Origin: Promicromonospora iranensis
GTDB lineage: Bacteria > Actinomycetota > Actinomycetes > Actinomycetales > Cellulomonadaceae
NCBI RefSeq assembly: GCF_028994775.1
Contig: NZ_JAJQMN010000002.1
Coordinates: 248,001-312,000, forward strand
Length of the DNA: 64,000 nucleotides
Direction of reading: 5' to 3'
Part shown: positions 1 to 7,467 of the stretch, one piece after another
Layout: each line of letters starts with the position of its first letter
Position numbering within the stretch: position 1 is the first letter of the stretch
The notes under the pieces: model-generated
Seen by the model: only the letters and a program-made list of their open reading frames with translations
Databases searched by the model: none
What the model was told of the DNA's origin: nothing
Translations under genes and position numbers: made by a program

Positions 1-377
1 GGGCCGCGCGCCACGATCCGGGTCTTCCGGAGCAGGTCGAGGAGCGGCTCCGCGAGGCCGTGCGCGTCGGCGGCCTCGATCCAGGCGCGGAAGCCGATCC
101 CGGTGGTGACCACGACGACGTCGGGCGGGGCGGAGAAGATCGCGCGCGTCGCGGCGATCAGGGTCTCGTCGTCGACGTGCGGGATCATGCTCAGCGCGGG
201 CGCGTGCCGGATGGTGGCGCCGCGTCGTTCCAGCGCCGCTGCGAGCTCGGCGGCCCGGCGCTCGGCGGTGACGAGAACCGTCGCCCCGGCCATGACCTGG
301 CCCAGCGTCGGGTGGGTCGCCTGGGCGTGCGCAGGCGCTGCGACATCAGACACCGGCACCTGCCAGACGTCGCTCAC
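1..377 (-). CDS. hemD: Uroporphyrinogen-III synthase (HemD-type), 5' part only
   Basis: This is the N-terminal 125 codons of a HemD-fold protein; the gene runs off the left edge. HemD closes hydroxymethylbilane with D-ring inversion to give uroporphyrinogen III, the substrate of the adjacent CobA. Visible support is the ATVLVTAERRAAELAAAL opening strand-helix and the VVTTGIGFRAW segment typical of actinobacterial uroporphyrinogen-III synthases. Those proteins often carry a C-terminal OmpR-like DNA-binding domain, which cannot be seen here. The GTG start at 377 is chosen because a GGTGGAGG ribosome site lies just upstream; it overlaps the cobA 3' end by 32 bases. An ATG at 293 is the alternative. 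It is the last visible gene of the nirB-nirD-cobA-hemD string, so it probably supplies siroheme for NirB. Confidence 0.8.
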   Translation of the reverse strand, partial: MSDVWQVPVSDVAAPAHAQATHPTLGQVMAGATVLVTAERRAAELAAALERRGATIRHAPALSMIPHVDDETLIAATRAIFSAPPDVVVVTTGIGFRAWIEAADAHGLAEPLLDLLRKTRIVARG

Positions 378-1188
378 TCGTATCCTCCACCGTTCCGACC
401 AGGAGTCCTTCCGCTGCCACACGGCCGATCACGACGACCGCAGGTGACCGCACCCCGCGAACCGCCGCCACACCGGCGGCCTCGTCGAGACGTGCCCGGG
501 TGACGCGCTGCTCCGCGGTGGAACCGTTCTCCACGATCGCCACCGGGGTTGCGGGATCGGCGCCTGCGGCCAGGGACTGCGCCACGATCGCGCCGAGGGA
601 CCGCACCCCCATCAGTACGACAAGAGTAGCCGTGGCATCACGCACGCAGGCCACGGCGGCGGCGTCGAGCGGTCCGGGCAGGTCAGCCGCACCGTCCGAC
701 CCGGCGACCAGGGAGTCGGCGGACCCGGCGGCGCAGTGGCCGGAGACGACGTGGAAGCCCGTGGTGACCCCACGGTGGGTGAGCGGGATCCCGGCAAGGC
801 CGGGCACGGCGACGGCTGACGTCACCCCGGGCACGACCTCCACGGGGACGCCGGCGCTCACGCACGCGATGACCTCCTCGCCGCCCCTGCCGAGCACGAA
901 GGGGTCGCCGCCCTTGAGCCGCACCACGTGCGCGCCCGTCAGGGCGTGCTCCACGAGCAGCTCGTTGATGCGCTCCTGCGGCACGGGGTGCCGTCCGGGT
1001 TCCTTGCCGACGTCGACCACGCGGACGTGCGGCGGGAGCTCGGCGAGGATCTCGACGGGCCCGAGCCGGTCCGCGACCACGACGTCGGCGGACTGCAGCG
1101 CGCGCCACGCCCGCAGCGTCAAGAGGTCCACCGCCCCGGGCCCACCCCCGACCAGCGTCACCCGGCCCGTCGTCGAGGCGGCTGTCAC
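346..1188 (-). CDS. cobA: Uroporphyrinogen-III C-methyltransferase (SUMT)
   Basis: The 280-residue protein is a single-domain S-adenosylmethionine uroporphyrinogen-III methyltransferase, which makes precorrin-2 for siroheme and cobalamin. The family signatures are clear: GGGPGAVDLLTLRA near the N-terminus, RLKGGDPFVLGRGGEE around residue 95, VVPGVTSA, and IPLTHRG. Length matches the stand-alone SUMT family; there is no CysG-type dehydrogenase/chelatase fusion. The GTG start at 1188 overlaps the nirD stop as GTGA, so the two are almost certainly co-translated. Sitting directly behind nirBD, its main job is inferred to be siroheme supply for nitrite reductase. The dehydrogenase/ferrochelatase for the last steps is not in this window. 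Confidence 0.92.
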   Translation of the reverse strand: MTAASTTGRVTLVGGGPGAVDLLTLRAWRALQSADVVVADRLGPVEILAELPPHVRVVDVGKEPGRHPVPQERINELLVEHALTGAHVVRLKGGDPFVLGRGGEEVIACVSAGVPVEVVPGVTSAVAVPGLAGIPLTHRGVTTGFHVVSGHCAAGSADSLVAGSDGAADLPGPLDAAAVACVRDATATLVVLMGVRSLGAIVAQSLAAGADPATPVAIVENGSTAEQRVTRARLDEAAGVAAVRGVRSPAVVVIGRVAAEGLLVGTVEDTSERRLAGAGV

Positions 1189-1619
1189 GGGAGGCCCACG
1201 TGGACCACGCCGTCCCGGATCTCCACCGGGTAGGTCACCAGGTCCGCCGGCAGGTCCCCCTTCGGGGTCTTGTCCGCCGCCACCAGGCACTCGCCCGTGA
1301 GCAGGGAGAAAACCTGCTTGTAGACCGGGGCGGCCACCGTGGGCACGCCGGCCCGCGTGCCGACGATCCCGCGCGACATCACGTGCGCCCCGGAGAACGG
1401 GTCGAGGTTCTGCACCGCGTAGACCTGGCCGGCCTGAACCGGGTCGGCCGGGTCCTCCGCGAGACGGAAGAGCGCCACCTGCACGTCGCCGAAGAGCGCC
1501 GCCGCGCCGCGCTCGGGGAACAGGTCCGTGAGCAGGCAGGCCCGCTCCCAGCGGACCGGGCCGTCGGACACCAGGGTCGTCCCGGGCGCCTGCGCTTCTG
1601 ACACGTCGTCGGAGCTCAT
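1185..1619 (-). CDS. nirD: NADH-dependent nitrite reductase small subunit NirD
   Basis: This 144-residue cytoplasmic protein has the NirD Rieske-like fold but lacks the CxH...CxxH iron-sulfur ligands, as normal for NirD. Recognisable blocks are QVALFRL, VYAVQNLDPFSGAHVMSRGIVG and APVYKQVFSLLTGECL. It is the partner of NirB in the six-electron reduction of nitrite to ammonium with NADH. The ATG start overlaps the nirB stop by four bases (ATGA), and its own stop overlaps the cobA GTG, so nirB, nirD and cobA form one translationally coupled unit. The family call is firm; the redox-free small-subunit role is taken from family knowledge. Confidence 0.93.
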   Translation of the reverse strand: MSSDDVSEAQAPGTTLVSDGPVRWERACLLTDLFPERGAAALFGDVQVALFRLAEDPADPVQAGQVYAVQNLDPFSGAHVMSRGIVGTRAGVPTVAAPVYKQVFSLLTGECLVAADKTPKGDLPADLVTYPVEIRDGVVHVGLP

Positions 1620-4216
1620 GCTCGGACCTCCAGCTTCGGGCCTGCGATGACGACGCCGGACGCGCGCTCCTCAGCCGTGGCGGGACGGCGCTGGCCGCGC
1701 TCCTCCACGTAGGCGAGGGACGGGTCGGCGTCCTTGGGGGCATTGACGAACGACGAGAACCGGCGCAGCTTCTCCGGGTCCTCCAGCACGGCCTTCCACT
1801 CGTCCTCGTAGTTCTCGACGTGGCGGGCCATGGCGGCGTCCAGGTCGGCGCAGATGCCGAGCGAGTCCTCCATGATGACCTCGCGCACGCCCTCCAGGCC
1901 GCCGTCGACCTCCTCGATCCACGGCGCGGTGCGCTGCAGGCGGTCGGCCGTGCGGACGTAGTACATGAGGAAGCGGTCGATGGTGCGCAGCAGTTCCTCG
2001 GACGTCAGGTCCTCGGCGAGCAGCTTCGCGTGCCGCGGCGTCTGACCGCCGTTGCCGCCCACGTAGATGTTCCAGCCCTTGTCCGTGGCGATGACGCCCA
2101 CGTCCTTGCCGCGCGCCTCGGCGCACTCGCGGGCACAGCCGGAGACGCCCATCTTGAGCTTGTGCGGTGAGCGCAGGCCGCGGTAGCGCAGCTCGAGCTC
2201 GACGGCCATGCCCACGGAGTCCTGCACGCCGTAGCGGCACCACGTCGACCCGACGCACGACTTCACCGTGCGCAGCGACTTGCCGTAGGCGTGCCCGGAC
2301 TCGAAGCCGGCGTCGACCAGCCGCCGCCAGATGTCCGGCAGCTGCTCGACGCGCGCGCCGAACATGTCGATGCGCTGGCCGCCGGTGATCTTCGTGTACA
2401 GCCCGAAGTCCTTGGCGACCTGCCCGACGACGATCAGCCCCTCCGGCGTGACCTCACCGCCGGGCATCCGTGGCACCACCGAGTACGTGCCGTCCTTCTG
2501 CAGGTTGGCGAGCATGTGGTCGTTGGTGTCCTGCAGCGTGGACTGCTCACCGGCCAGGATGTGGCCGTTGCCCAGCGACGCGAGGACCGAGGCGACCACG
2601 GGCTTGCAGATGTCGCAGCCGCGGCTGCCGACCACCGGGGTCCCGAACCGGGCCACGATGTCGCTGAACGAGTGCAGGTCGGCGACCCGGACGGCGTCGA
2701 ACAGCTGGGCGCGGGACATGTCGAAGTGCTCGCACAGCGCGGTGCTGACCTCGATACCCGCACGCTCCAGCTCGGTGTCGACGAGCTTCTTCACCAGCGG
2801 GAGGCAGGCGCCGCACGTGGTGCCTGCGCGCGTGCAGGCCTTCACGCCGGGGACGTCGGTGCACTGGTGCTCGGTGACGGCGCCGCGGATCGCCCCCGCG
2901 GAGACGTTGTTGCACGAGCAGACGTTCGCCTCGTCGGGCAGCTCCAGGTTCGGTGCGCCGCCGCCGCCCTCGGGCAGGAGGAACGCGCTCGGGTCGTCGC
3001 CCGGCAGCTCCGCGCCGAGCATCGGGCGCAGGCTGGCGTACGGTCCGGCGTCGCCCACGAAGACACCACCCAGGAGGGTGCGGGCATCGTCGGACAGGAC
3101 GAGCTTCTTGTAGACGCCGGCCACCGGGTCGGCCCAGACCACCTCGACGGCGTCCTCGGTGCGGGCGTGCGCGTCGCCGAACGAGGCGACGTCGACGCCC
3201 GAGAGCTTGAGCTTGGTGGCGGTGTCCGCGCCGGGGAACTCCGCGAGGCCACCGAGCAGCCGGTCCACGACCACCTCGGCCATGGTGTTGCCGGGCGCGA
3301 CGAGACCGATGCAGCGGCCCTCGATGCAGGCCACCTCGCCGACGGCCCAGATGTGCGGGTCCTCAGTGCGGCAGGACAGGTCGACGACGGCGCCGCCGCG
3401 CTCACCGACCGGCAGACCGGCCGCGCGGGCGAGCTCGTCGCGGGGCCGCACGCCGGTGGCCACCACGACGACGTCGACGTCGAGCCGCCCGCCGTCGGCG
3501 AAGTCCAGCCGGCCGACGTGGCCGGTGCGCCGGTGCGGCTTCATCTGGCTGGTCGCGGTCTCGGCGCGCACACCGATGCCCTTGCCGTTGATGAGGCGCT
3601 TTAGCGCCTGGCCACCACCGAGGTCGACCTGCACGCCCATGAGGTGGGTACCGAACTCGATGACCGTGGCCTGCGCGTCCAGCGCGGTGAGCGCACCCGC
3701 GGCCTCCAGACCGAGCAGGCCGCCGCCGATCACGGCACCGCGCACCGGCTTGCCCTCGGGATAGCTCTTGCGCTTCTGCTCGACCCAGCCCCGCAGCGCG
3801 GCGACGTCGTCGATGGTGCGGTACACGAAGACGCCGGGCAGGTCGTTGCCCGGGATCGGTGGCATCGCGGCGCTGGAGCCGGTGGCGAGCACCAGCTCGT
3901 CGTAGGCGTGGACGTGGCCGAGCCGGTCGGTGACGGTCTTGGCCTCGCGGTCGATCGACTCGATCTTCCGGTCGGTGTGCAGGGTGACGTACGGGTCGGC
4001 CCAGAGGGCGGGGTCGCCCAGGGCGATGCCCTCGGGACCGTCCTCGAACCAGCGCGTCAGCCCCACCCGGTCGTAGGGCGCGCGTGGCTCTTCCGCGAAG
4101 ACGGTGACGTGGTAGCGACCGGCGTCGTCCCGGGCGCGCAGCGCCTCGACGAGCCGCTGCGCGACCATGCCACCGCCGATCACGACAAGGTGCTGAGAAC
4201 CGCCGGAGTTGACCAT
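1616..4216 (-). CDS. nirB: NADH-dependent assimilatory nitrite reductase large subunit NirB
   Basis: This 866-residue cytoplasmic flavo-siroheme enzyme reduces nitrite to ammonium. The order of parts is an FAD-binding Rossmann motif GGGMVAQRLVEAL (near residue 13), an NAD-binding motif GGGLLGLEAAG (about 165), a BFD-like [2Fe-2S] domain starting VCSCNNVSAG (about 432), and the siroheme/[4Fe-4S] half with CVGSTWC (about 655) and GCAREC (about 694). All cluster cysteines are present and the length is normal. The start is ATG at 4216; no strong ribosome site precedes it. The upstream gap holds a weak GlnR-like site (4261-4287) and a 9-bp tandem repeat. It leads the nirBD-cobA-hemD unit but is separated from nasB by the Fic gene, so it probably has its own promoter. 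Confidence 0.96.
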   Translation of the reverse strand: MVNSGGSQHLVVIGGGMVAQRLVEALRARDDAGRYHVTVFAEEPRAPYDRVGLTRWFEDGPEGIALGDPALWADPYVTLHTDRKIESIDREAKTVTDRLGHVHAYDELVLATGSSAAMPPIPGNDLPGVFVYRTIDDVAALRGWVEQKRKSYPEGKPVRGAVIGGGLLGLEAAGALTALDAQATVIEFGTHLMGVQVDLGGGQALKRLINGKGIGVRAETATSQMKPHRRTGHVGRLDFADGGRLDVDVVVVATGVRPRDELARAAGLPVGERGGAVVDLSCRTEDPHIWAVGEVACIEGRCIGLVAPGNTMAEVVVDRLLGGLAEFPGADTATKLKLSGVDVASFGDAHARTEDAVEVVWADPVAGVYKKLVLSDDARTLLGGVFVGDAGPYASLRPMLGAELPGDDPSAFLLPEGGGGAPNLELPDEANVCSCNNVSAGAIRGAVTEHQCTDVPGVKACTRAGTTCGACLPLVKKLVDTELERAGIEVSTALCEHFDMSRAQLFDAVRVADLHSFSDIVARFGTPVVGSRGCDICKPVVASVLASLGNGHILAGEQSTLQDTNDHMLANLQKDGTYSVVPRMPGGEVTPEGLIVVGQVAKDFGLYTKITGGQRIDMFGARVEQLPDIWRRLVDAGFESGHAYGKSLRTVKSCVGSTWCRYGVQDSVGMAVELELRYRGLRSPHKLKMGVSGCARECAEARGKDVGVIATDKGWNIYVGGNGGQTPRHAKLLAEDLTSEELLRTIDRFLMYYVRTADRLQRTAPWIEEVDGGLEGVREVIMEDSLGICADLDAAMARHVENYEDEWKAVLEDPEKLRRFSSFVNAPKDADPSLAYVEERGQRRPATAEERASGVVIAGPKLEVRA

Positions 4217-4260
4217 GTCTTGACCGTAGAGCGCGGGTTTTTCGCGCTGGTGCGCCGGTG

Positions 4261-4287
4261 GTTACCCGGGCCGAACATCTTCCTCAC
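4261..4287. promoter_or_regulatory. Candidate GlnR-type nitrogen-control site upstream of nirB
   Basis: Three five-base blocks, GTTAC, CGAAC and CTCAC, start at 4261, 4272 and 4283, exactly 11 bases apart. This resembles the actinobacterial GlnR pattern gTnAC-n6-GaAAC-n6. The match is partial (the middle block fits 3 of 5). It lies about 45-70 bases before the nirB start, a sensible place for control of nitrite assimilation. Treat it as a weak motif match. Confidence 0.3.
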
Positions 4288-4305
4288 AGGGCCGGGAGGA
4301 GGCCG

Positions 4306-4332
4306 GTGAGTGCAGTGAGTGCAGTGAGTGCA
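4306..4332. repeat. Three tandem copies of GTGAGTGCA
   Basis: A perfect 9-bp unit is repeated three times in the gap between the nirB start and the Fic gene stop. It is a simple slippage-type repeat. It marks one edge of the segment that carries the Fic gene, but no boundary role is proven. Confidence 0.85.
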
Positions 4333-4338
4333 GTCGGG

Positions 4339-5418
4339 TCAGGCGCGGATCAGGCTCTGCGCGAAGTGGTCCAGGACTCCGAGGATGCCGGGGTGCTGCC
4401 AGACCCGGTTACGGCGCAGGCCGGTTCGCTCCTCCAGAACGCCGGCGTCGGCCAGCTGGCTAAGCGCGTTCTGTGCGCTCTGCGCCCCCAGACCGACCTG
4501 GTCGGACAGGTAGCTCGCATTGAGCACCGGGTGGGAGAGCAGGTACGGGAGCACCTTCCACGCCGAGGCCTGAGGACGCAGGCCGGCCATCCGGTCGCGA
4601 GACTGCTCGAGCTGCGCCGCGAGGTCGTCGATCAGGCGCGCCCCCGCGGTCGCTGCGAACCGCGAAGCAGCAGAGAACTGCTCGACGATCGGCCGCGCAT
4701 CCCCGTCACGGTAGGCGGTGAGTGCTCGGAAGTACCGATCGGTGTCCTTCAGCAGGCCCGCCGATACGGGCGCCGTCGTACTCGTCACCAGTCGCTTGGC
4801 ACGGAGCATCGAGTGCACGAGCGCGCGGCCTGTCCTGCCGTTCCCGTCAGTGAACGGGTGGATGTTCTCGAACTGAGCGTGCGCCACGGCAGCCTGAACG
4901 ACGACGGGAAGATCGTCCCTGCGGACGAAGGCCATCAGGTCCTCCATCGCCCCCGGTACGAGCGCTGCCTGCGGCGCCACGTGGGACGCTCCGCGCGGGC
5001 TCACGGAACTCGTCCCGATCCACACCAGCTGGTCGCGCCACTGGCCGGCGTGCTCCTCCCAGCCTCGCTGGCCTGACAACAGCGCCCGGTGCATCTCCAG
5101 CACGGCGGCGATATCGAGACTGTCTGCCAGGTCGAGCGCCGCCTCCATGGCACGGACGTTGGCGACCACGGTCCGCGCGTTGTCCGACGTCGACTGGTCG
5201 ATCTCCGCGAGCGCGAGCTGCCCTGCGCCAGCTGTCAGGTCCTCGATCTCCGACGACGACGTGGACTCGGTCCGCAGCAGGATGGAGCTCATCGGCCCGA
5301 GCGACGGGCTCGACTCCCCGAGTACGGCGCGAGCGTAGTCGTCGAACCTGCTCAGGGCAGCGGCCGCCTCCTCCGTATCAGCAGCGAGGTCGGCTGCGAC
5401 GTCGGGAGTCCACTCCAC
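4339..5418 (-). CDS. Fic-family protein (putative AMP/NMP transferase) with C-terminal winged helix
   Basis: This 359-residue protein carries the complete Fic active-site loop HPFTDGNGRTGR at about residues 186-197, with the catalytic His. Fic enzymes usually transfer AMP to a hydroxyl side chain of a target protein. Near residue 52 the segment TSSSEIED resembles the N-terminal inhibitory helix motif (S/T)xxIE(G/N) of self-inhibited class II Fic proteins, so activity is probably autoregulated. The C-terminal part (about 295-330, SYLSDQVGLGAQSAQNALSQ) looks like a winged-helix DNA-binding domain. The start is GTG at 5418; no better start lies upstream. The gene splits the nitrate assimilation run between nasB and nirB, and its 5' end abuts the remnant of a plus-strand gene, so it looks like an inserted accessory gene. 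Target and role are unknown. Confidence 0.88.
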   Translation of the reverse strand: MEWTPDVAADLAADTEEAAAALSRFDDYARAVLGESSPSLGPMSSILLRTESTSSSEIEDLTAGAGQLALAEIDQSTSDNARTVVANVRAMEAALDLADSLDIAAVLEMHRALLSGQRGWEEHAGQWRDQLVWIGTSSVSPRGASHVAPQAALVPGAMEDLMAFVRRDDLPVVVQAAVAHAQFENIHPFTDGNGRTGRALVHSMLRAKRLVTSTTAPVSAGLLKDTDRYFRALTAYRDGDARPIVEQFSAASRFAATAGARLIDDLAAQLEQSRDRMAGLRPQASAWKVLPYLLSHPVLNASYLSDQVGLGAQSAQNALSQLADAGVLEERTGLRRNRVWQHPGILGVLDHFAQSLIRA

Positions 5419-5423
5419 GATCC

Positions 5424-5699
5424 GCGGCGGGACTCGTCGTCGGCCTGGCGCGGGCGGAGAGCCTCGCCGACCTGGCCTGGGACGTGCCGTCGTCGCTCCT
5501 CAACCCGCTGGTCGGGATGATCAGGCATCCGCGGCCCGTCACACAGTCTGTGGACGGCGGCGGCCCGGTGATGCCGATGCGGGACGCCGCCGAGACGTTC
5601 ACGGAGATCTCCGGTGTGGCACGCCGGGTGCTGCCGGGCGCAAGCATCCGCCGCCGCCTCTTCTTCCGCTACACGCTGGAGTGGACGAGCCCGGCATAA
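5424..5699 (+). pseudogene. 3' remnant of an unrecognised plus-strand gene
   Basis: From about 5424 to the TAA at 5697-5699 the plus strand reads a protein-like frame (AAGLVVGLARAESLADLAW, then RRLFFRYTLEWTSPA at the end). The frame stays open further left, but there it turns into the low-quality antisense of the Fic gene. The change occurs within a few bases of the Fic GTG start at 5418. The only usable start is GTG at 5484 (71 residues), with no ribosome site. I read this as the C-terminal end of a gene cut off when the Fic segment arrived. I do not recognise the family. A genuine short gene starting at 5484 is the alternative. Confidence 0.4.
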
Positions 5700-5704
5700 C
5701 CAGG

Positions 5705-5778
5705 GTCCGCATCTGCCCAGCGATTGGGCCCGTTTCCGCAGTGAGTTGTGGGCCCAACCGCTGGGTACAAAGCACGCC
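5705..5778. repeat. 72-bp palindromic repeat, copy A (imperfect), between convergent ends
   Basis: The sequence begins GTCCGC and carries CCCAGCGATTGGGCCC on the left and the matching GGGCCCAACCGCTGGG on the right (15 of 16 paired). It is clearly related to the near-perfect copy at 60628-60699. It fills exactly the gap between the stop of the plus-strand remnant (5699) and the stop of nasB (5779). A bidirectional terminator or REP-like element is the likely role. Confidence 0.7.
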
Positions 5779-7467
5779 TCATGCCGGTTCTGGGACCGGG
5801 TTTTTCGTCTCCTGCAGCCAGTCGACCAGCCCGCACACCGCGTCCCTGCACGAGCCGCAGCCCGTCGTCGCCCGGGTGTCGCGTGCGACCTCCTCGACCG
5901 TGTGGGCACCCGCTCCGCACGACTCGGTGATGTCGCCCTTGGTCACGCCGTTGCACCGGCACACCACCGCGTCGTCCGGCATGTGCTCGGGGGACGACGC
6001 CGGGGCCGCCGTCGGCATCACCGGCGTCAGCAGCAGGAACGCGGGGTCCACCGGGACCGGGGTGCGGCGCGTGTAGGCGGCGGTGAGGTCGGCGGCGACC
6101 CGCGGGTCGCCCACGCAGGTGGCGCCCACGAGGATGCCGTCGGACACCACGACCTCGACGTACCGGCCGCCCGCCGGGTCGGCCAGGCGGACCGCGCGCT
6201 GCGTCGCACCCTTGGGGCGTGACGGCCCGCAGACCCCCATGGTGGTGACGCTGAGCGGGCCGCCCTTGACCTTCACGACGTCGGTCCCGCGGGTGTCGAT
6301 GCCCCGGTCCGACTGCGCGCGCGTGGTCGCGCCGCCCGCCAGCAGGGCGCCCAGGCGGACGGCCATGCTGGGCTGGGCGGCGTCGTGCGGCAGGCGGAGG
6401 TGGGCGGTGGGCTCGGCGGGGGTCGCAACAGGCTCAACCAGCGAGGAGACAGGCTCGACCAGCGCAAACACCGGCTCGACCAGCGAGACCAGCTTCTCGG
6501 CCAGCCGGCGCGCCTGGTCCCAGCCCTCGGCGACGAGCCCGCGCGAGCCCTCCGGCGGCTGCGCGCAGTCGCCGATCGCGTGCACACGCGGGTCGTCGGG
6601 GCTGGCGAGGTCGTGGCCGACGACGATGCCGCGGTCCGTCGAGAGTCCCGCCTCCGCGGCGATCCCGGTCTCGGGGATGGTGCCGACGGAGAAGATGATG
6701 AGCCTGGCGGCGACCACCTCGTCGCGCTGCGCCGCACCCCCGTCGCCGGTCGGGACTCGGTCCGGGTTGCCCTTGACCCGGATCCCCACCGCACGTCCAC
6801 CTGCCACGAGCACCTCGCTGGACAGACAGTTCGGCAGCACCGCGACGCCCTGCGCCTCCAGGCCCGACCGGACGACGGCCGCGGCCTCCGGGTCGAGCTG
6901 GCGCTCCATGAGGGACGGCACGTTGTGGATCAGGGTCACGCTGAGCCCTCGGCCCGCGAGCCCGACGGCGGCCTCCAGCCCCAGCACGCCGCCGCCCACC
7001 ACCACGACGCGCGGCGCGTTCACGGTGGCGGCGACGATCTCGCGGGCGTCGTCGAGGGTGCGCAGCGCGTGCACGCCGGCGGGCAGGCCGCCGTCGGCCG
7101 TGCGGAGGCCGGGGATCGGCGGGATGCGGGCCGCCGCGCCGGTCGCGAGCACCACGTGGTCGTAGGGGTGCGTCGTGCCGTCGTCAGCGGTCACGACCCT
7201 CGACTCCCGGTCGATGCCGGTCGCCGTGACGCCCCGGAGCACGCTGACCCGGGCGCCGTCGGGCAGGGGCATGGTGATGGCGGCGACGTCGGTACGGCCG
7301 GCCACCACGTCGCTGAGCAGCACCCTGTTGTACGGCTCGTACGGCTCGGCGCCGAGCACCGTGATGTCGAACGCCTCGGGCTCGCGGCGCAGCAGCTCGT
7401 CGACGAGCCGCGAGCCGACCATCCCGAAGCCGACCACGACCACCTTCACGGGGACACGTAGGTTCAT
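5779..7467 (-). CDS. nasB: Assimilatory nitrate reductase electron-transfer subunit (NAD(P)H flavoprotein with BFD domain)
   Basis: This 562-residue protein resembles the FAD half of NirB. It has the FAD motif GFGMVGSRLVDEL near residue 14, the NAD motif GGGVLGLEAAVGLAG near 155, and a C-terminal BFD-like [2Fe-2S] domain with CRCNGVTKGD (about 502) and GCGSCRDAVC (about 535). It has no siroheme domain, so it is inferred to pass electrons from NAD(P)H to NasC. The symbol follows Bacillus usage. The ATG overlaps the nasC stop as ATGA and is preceded by GAAGGAG, so nasC-nasB are coupled. About residues 326-346 hold three 7-residue LVEPV-type repeats encoded by a 21-bp tandem repeat related to a dispersed inverted repeat; they fall between domains. 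Reductase identity is firm, substrate is inferred from context. Confidence 0.88.
   Translation of the reverse strand: MNLRVPVKVVVVGFGMVGSRLVDELLRREPEAFDITVLGAEPYEPYNRVLLSDVVAGRTDVAAITMPLPDGARVSVLRGVTATGIDRESRVVTADDGTTHPYDHVVLATGAAARIPPIPGLRTADGGLPAGVHALRTLDDAREIVAATVNAPRVVVVGGGVLGLEAAVGLAGRGLSVTLIHNVPSLMERQLDPEAAAVVRSGLEAQGVAVLPNCLSSEVLVAGGRAVGIRVKGNPDRVPTGDGGAAQRDEVVAARLIIFSVGTIPETGIAAEAGLSTDRGIVVGHDLASPDDPRVHAIGDCAQPPEGSRGLVAEGWDQARRLAEKLVSLVEPVFALVEPVSSLVEPVATPAEPTAHLRLPHDAAQPSMAVRLGALLAGGATTRAQSDRGIDTRGTDVVKVKGGPLSVTTMGVCGPSRPKGATQRAVRLADPAGGRYVEVVVSDGILVGATCVGDPRVAADLTAAYTRRTPVPVDPAFLLLTPVMPTAAPASSPEHMPDDAVVCRCNGVTKGDITESCGAGAHTVEEVARDTRATTGCGSCRDAVCGLVDWLQETKNPVPEPA
6428..6490. repeat. 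Three 21-bp in-frame units related to the dispersed repeat, inside nasB
   Basis: Units starting at 6428, 6449 and 6470 share the core CAGGCTCGACCAGCG. Read on the minus strand they encode three heptapeptides of the form LVEPVxx. The core matches one arm of the dispersed inverted repeat at 45698-45736. Confidence 0.8.

Noticed and set aside
2291-3604. 437-codon plus-strand open frame opposite nirB
   Set aside because: Antisense reading of nirB; no ribosome site or domain.
4339-5418. Fic gene considered as the toxin of a FicTA pair
   Set aside because: No small antitoxin gene is adjacent; the inhibitory-helix motif appears to be within the same protein.
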